Positions 6,125 to 7,531 of a stretch of DNA of 7,531 bases are shown piece by piece. The position numbers and the translations under genes are program-made. Where the stretch lies: assembly GCA_031284225.1 (NCBI GenBank), contig JAITAH010000407.1, positions 1 to 7,531 of the forward strand, written 5' to 3'. Numbering within the stretch: position 1 is the stretch's first letter; every line of letters starts with the position of its first letter. A model generated the notes under the pieces. It saw only the letters and a list, made by a program, of their open reading frames with translations, ran no database searches and was not told the origin of the DNA. The DNA is from Dysgonamonadaceae bacterium (lineage in GTDB: Bacteria; Bacteroidota; Bacteroidia; Bacteroidales; Azobacteroidaceae).

Positions 6125-7075
6125 ATAGATTGCTTTTGCTATGCTGCGAACGCTGTCGGTAGCCATTAAGGTATAAAAATGCAGGCTGGGGACGCCTGCG
6201 TTGATTAACTCTTTACATTGCAGGATGCTCCATTCGACGCCTACCTGTTTAGCGTCCTCGTTGGTTTTGCATTTCCGCAATTCGTTAGCCAGCGTTTCCG
6301 GAATGTCCGAACGGAAGATCTTAGGCAAAACCGTAAGCTGGTCTATAAAAACAATGGGTTTGATACCCGGAATAATAGGAACCGTAATGCCTTCCTGCCG
6401 GCAACGGGCAACGAAGTCGAAGTATTTACGGTTATCGAAAAACATTTGAGTAACAGCGTATTCGGCGCCCAAGGCGATTTTTTGTTTCAGAAAATACAAA
6501 TCCGATTCGAGGTTAGGCGCTTCTTCGTGTTTTTCGGGATAGCAGGCCACCCCGTAGGAAAAAGGCGTTTCCGGTTTTTCAAACGCATTGCCTTGCAAAT
6601 CGATTCCTTGATTAAATCGGTTGACCTGGCCGATCAAATCCGTTGTGTGTTCGTAACATTTCGCCGGATCCGGTTGGTCTTTTTCCAATTGGCCGGTATC
6701 GCCCCGCAACAAGAGCAAATCGGTTACGCCTAAGTATTGCAAATCGATTAAAGCATATTCCGTTTCTTCGTTGGTAAACCCCTTGCAGATAATATGAGGC
6801 ACTGCCGGAATTTTATATCGATTCTGAATAGCGCCGGCGATAGCAACCGTGCCCGGCCGCCTGCGGATATTGATTTTTTCCAACGATCCGTTGGATTTTT
6901 CCTTGTAAATACATTCGCTGTGGTGCGTGGTAATGTTAATGTATTTCGGGTCAAATTCCCGCAATTTATCAATGATCGTGCATACTTTAGAAAAATTGTT
7001 CCCTTTCAAAGGCGGTAAGATCTCGAATGAAAATGCAGTTTTTGAAGAGGTATTTAATAAATGAACGACACTCAT
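6122..7075 (-). CDS. metF: Methylenetetrahydrofolate reductase
   Basis: This 317-residue flavoenzyme reduces 5,10-methylene-THF to 5-methyl-THF, the methyl donor for methionine synthase. It is a single TIM-barrel domain of normal bacterial length with no regulatory extension. Visible motifs are FSFEILPP (15-22) with the catalytic Glu18, INITTHH (46-52), VPHIICKGF (92-100), LLLRGDTG (121-128) with Asp126 near the FAD, YPEKHEEAP (179-187), VTQMFFD (208-214), PGIKPI (236-241) and HFYTL (299-303). The start ATG at 7075 gives MSVVHLLNTSSKTAFSFEI, which matches where family members begin. It is the first gene of the minus-strand block, 89 nt from the divergent topA, with a TAnnTTTG box at 7111-7104. 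It overlaps holB by one base. No cobalamin or SAM riboswitch fits in the short leader. Confidence 0.96.
   Translation of the reverse strand: MSVVHLLNTSSKTAFSFEILPPLKGNNFSKVCTIIDKLREFDPKYINITTHHSECIYKEKSNGSLEKINIRRRPGTVAIAGAIQNRYKIPAVPHIICKGFTNEETEYALIDLQYLGVTDLLLLRGDTGQLEKDQPDPAKCYEHTTDLIGQVNRFNQGIDLQGNAFEKPETPFSYGVACYPEKHEEAPNLESDLYFLKQKIALGAEYAVTQMFFDNRKYFDFVARCRQEGITVPIIPGIKPIVFIDQLTVLPKIFRSDIPETLANELRKCKTNEDAKQVGVEWSILQCKELINAGVPSLHFYTLMATDSVRSIAKAIY
7033..7048. repeat. 16-nt direct repeat, copy 2 (inside metF start)
   Basis: This is the same 16-mer as at 6103-6118, same orientation, 930 bp away. On the minus strand it covers metF codons 10-15 (SSKTAF). It may be chance. If it is not, recombination between the copies would remove nearly all of metF. 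Confidence 0.6.
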
Positions 7076-7103
7076 GCTAATTTGTATTTATGCAAATATT
7101 GGG

Positions 7104-7111
7104 CAAAGTTA
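7104..7111 (-). promoter_or_regulatory. Putative Bacteroidota -7 box for the metF operon
   Basis: The minus strand reads TAACTTTG, an exact TAnnTTTG match, 28 nt before the metF ATG at 7075. A nearby second candidate, AATATTTG (7093-7100 on the minus strand), misses the first base. No clear TTTG is seen at -33. This would drive metF, holB, ricT and gldH. Confidence 0.55.
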
Positions 7112-7133
7112 CGTAAAGTTTTTGAAATTTTAT

Positions 7134-7141
7134 TATCTTTG
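7134..7141 (+). promoter_or_regulatory. Putative Bacteroidota -7 box for topA
   Basis: TATCTTTG matches TAnnTTTG exactly and ends 23 nt before the topA ATG at 7165. The likely leader is about 18-20 nt and contains the purine-rich AAAGAAAGAAG just before the start, which may help ribosome binding. The only nearby TTTG (7121-7124) is too close to be a normal -33 box. Confidence 0.55.
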
Positions 7142-7164
7142 CCCGCTCAAAAAGAAAGAAGTTT

Positions 7165-7531
7165 ATGGAAAAGAATCTCATAATAGTAGAATCGCCGGCG
7201 AAAGCTAAAACCATAGGGAATTTTTTAGGAAAAGATTATCATGTTCTGTCGAGCTATGGGCATATCCGCGACTTGAAAGACAAAGGTTTAAGCGTGGATG
7301 TAAACAATAATTTTAAGCCTGAATATGTTGTTTCGCCGGACAAGTCGGAAGTGGTTAAGAACCTGAAAAAGGCAGCCAAAGAAGCGCAAATGGTATGGCT
7401 CGCTTCCGATGAAGATCGCGAAGGAGAAGCCATTGCGTGGCACTTATATACCGTTTTGGGATTGAATGAAAACGACTCGAAACGCATTGTTTTTCACGAA
7501 ATTACGAAGAGCGCCATCCTCAATGCCATCG
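7165..7531 (+). CDS. topA: DNA topoisomerase I, N-terminal part (3' end outside window)
   Basis: The reading frame from the ATG at 7165 is open to the window edge (122 residues). It is the TOPRIM domain of a type IA topoisomerase, which relaxes negative supercoils by cutting one strand. IIVESPAKAKTI (6-17) carries the catalytic Glu9, SSYGHIRDL (29-37) carries His33, and LASDEDREGEAIAWHL (79-94) is the D-x-D-x-E motif (D82, D84, E86) that holds Mg2+. FHEITK (110-115) follows as in the family. The active-site tyrosine and the zinc-finger tail lie beyond the window. It is divergent from metF and its own TAnnTTTG box lies at 7134-7141. The missing insert between the E9 and D82 regions relative to E. 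coli (where the Asp is at 111) makes it a compact TOPRIM form, common in this type of sequence. Confidence 0.95.
   Translation, partial: MEKNLIIVESPAKAKTIGNFLGKDYHVLSSYGHIRDLKDKGLSVDVNNNFKPEYVVSPDKSEVVKNLKKAAKEAQMVWLASDEDREGEAIAWHLYTVLGLNENDSKRIVFHEITKSAILNAI

Larger units (their letters stand above)
7101..7144. repeat. Inverted repeat linking the metF and topA promoter boxes
   Basis: GGGCAAAG (7101-7108) and CTTTGCCC (7137-7144) are perfect reverse complements with a 28-nt A/T-rich spacer. The symmetry continues inward for two of the next three positions. Each arm holds the TTTG core of one TAnnTTTG box and the CCC after it. It could be promoter symmetry alone or a two-sided operator; no T-run supports a terminator. 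Confidence 0.6.

Noticed and set aside
6123..6125. TTG as the start of holB, one codon upstream of the ATG
   Set aside because: The ATG forms a standard TGATG overlap with the metF stop and begins the usual MFFK sequence; the TTG adds only one residue.
6218..6733. A 171-codon plus-strand frame opposite metF
   Set aside because: It is antisense to a complete MetF with all catalytic motifs and is rich in Arg and Phe, as expected of a shadow frame.
7076..7164. Possible riboswitch (cobalamin or SAM) ahead of metF
   Set aside because: The whole gap is 89 nt and is shared with the topA promoter. It is A/T-rich and shows no riboswitch core.

Overview
The window reads as a chromosomal housekeeping stretch from a member of the Bacteroidota, most likely order Bacteroidales. 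Four things point there: promoter-like TAnnTTTG boxes instead of the usual -10 hexamer, A/T-rich leaders with no clear Shine-Dalgarno, a GldH-type lipoprotein gene, and the gene order metF-holB-ricT-gldH. Exact genus cannot be fixed from the sequence alone. All genes look intact and share a similar base composition. I see no mobile element, CRISPR array, tRNA or rRNA.

Layout. Positions 1-533 (minus) hold the 5' part of an M24-family peptidase (creatinase/Xaa-Pro peptidase type), cut by the window edge. It diverges from folC (613-1911, plus; folylpolyglutamate/dihydrofolate synthase). folC is followed 11 nt later by an MFS transporter (1923-3323, plus) whose motifs resemble the MFSD1 branch. 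The transporter converges on a minus-strand block with only 3 nt between the stop codons. Read in the direction of transcription, that block is metF (7075-6122), holB (6122-4995), a RicT/PSP1 protein (4961-3798) and gldH (3785-3327). metF and holB overlap by one base (TGATG), and the other junctions are 33 and 12 nt, so it looks like one operon. topA (7165 to the right edge, plus) starts divergently from metF and is cut by the window edge.

How the genes fit together. folC and metF are both folate enzymes (polyglutamylation, and supply of 5-methyl-THF for methionine) but lie in separate transcription units. holB (clamp loader delta prime) next to ricT repeats the holB-yaaT neighbourhood of Bacillus subtilis, so the link is old, although its meaning in Bacteroidota is not clear. 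gldH at the operon end is a lipoprotein of the gliding-associated family, also found in non-gliding Bacteroidales. Both divergent intergenic regions (534-612 and 7076-7164) carry opposed TAnnTTTG boxes set within short inverted repeats.

I did not find a clearly new biological system. The most useful leads are the MFSD1-like transporter beside a peptidase gene, the Cys-rich N-terminus of the RicT protein, the missing Walker A lysine in HolB, the symmetric divergent promoters, and an unexplained 16-nt direct repeat near the starts of metF and holB.
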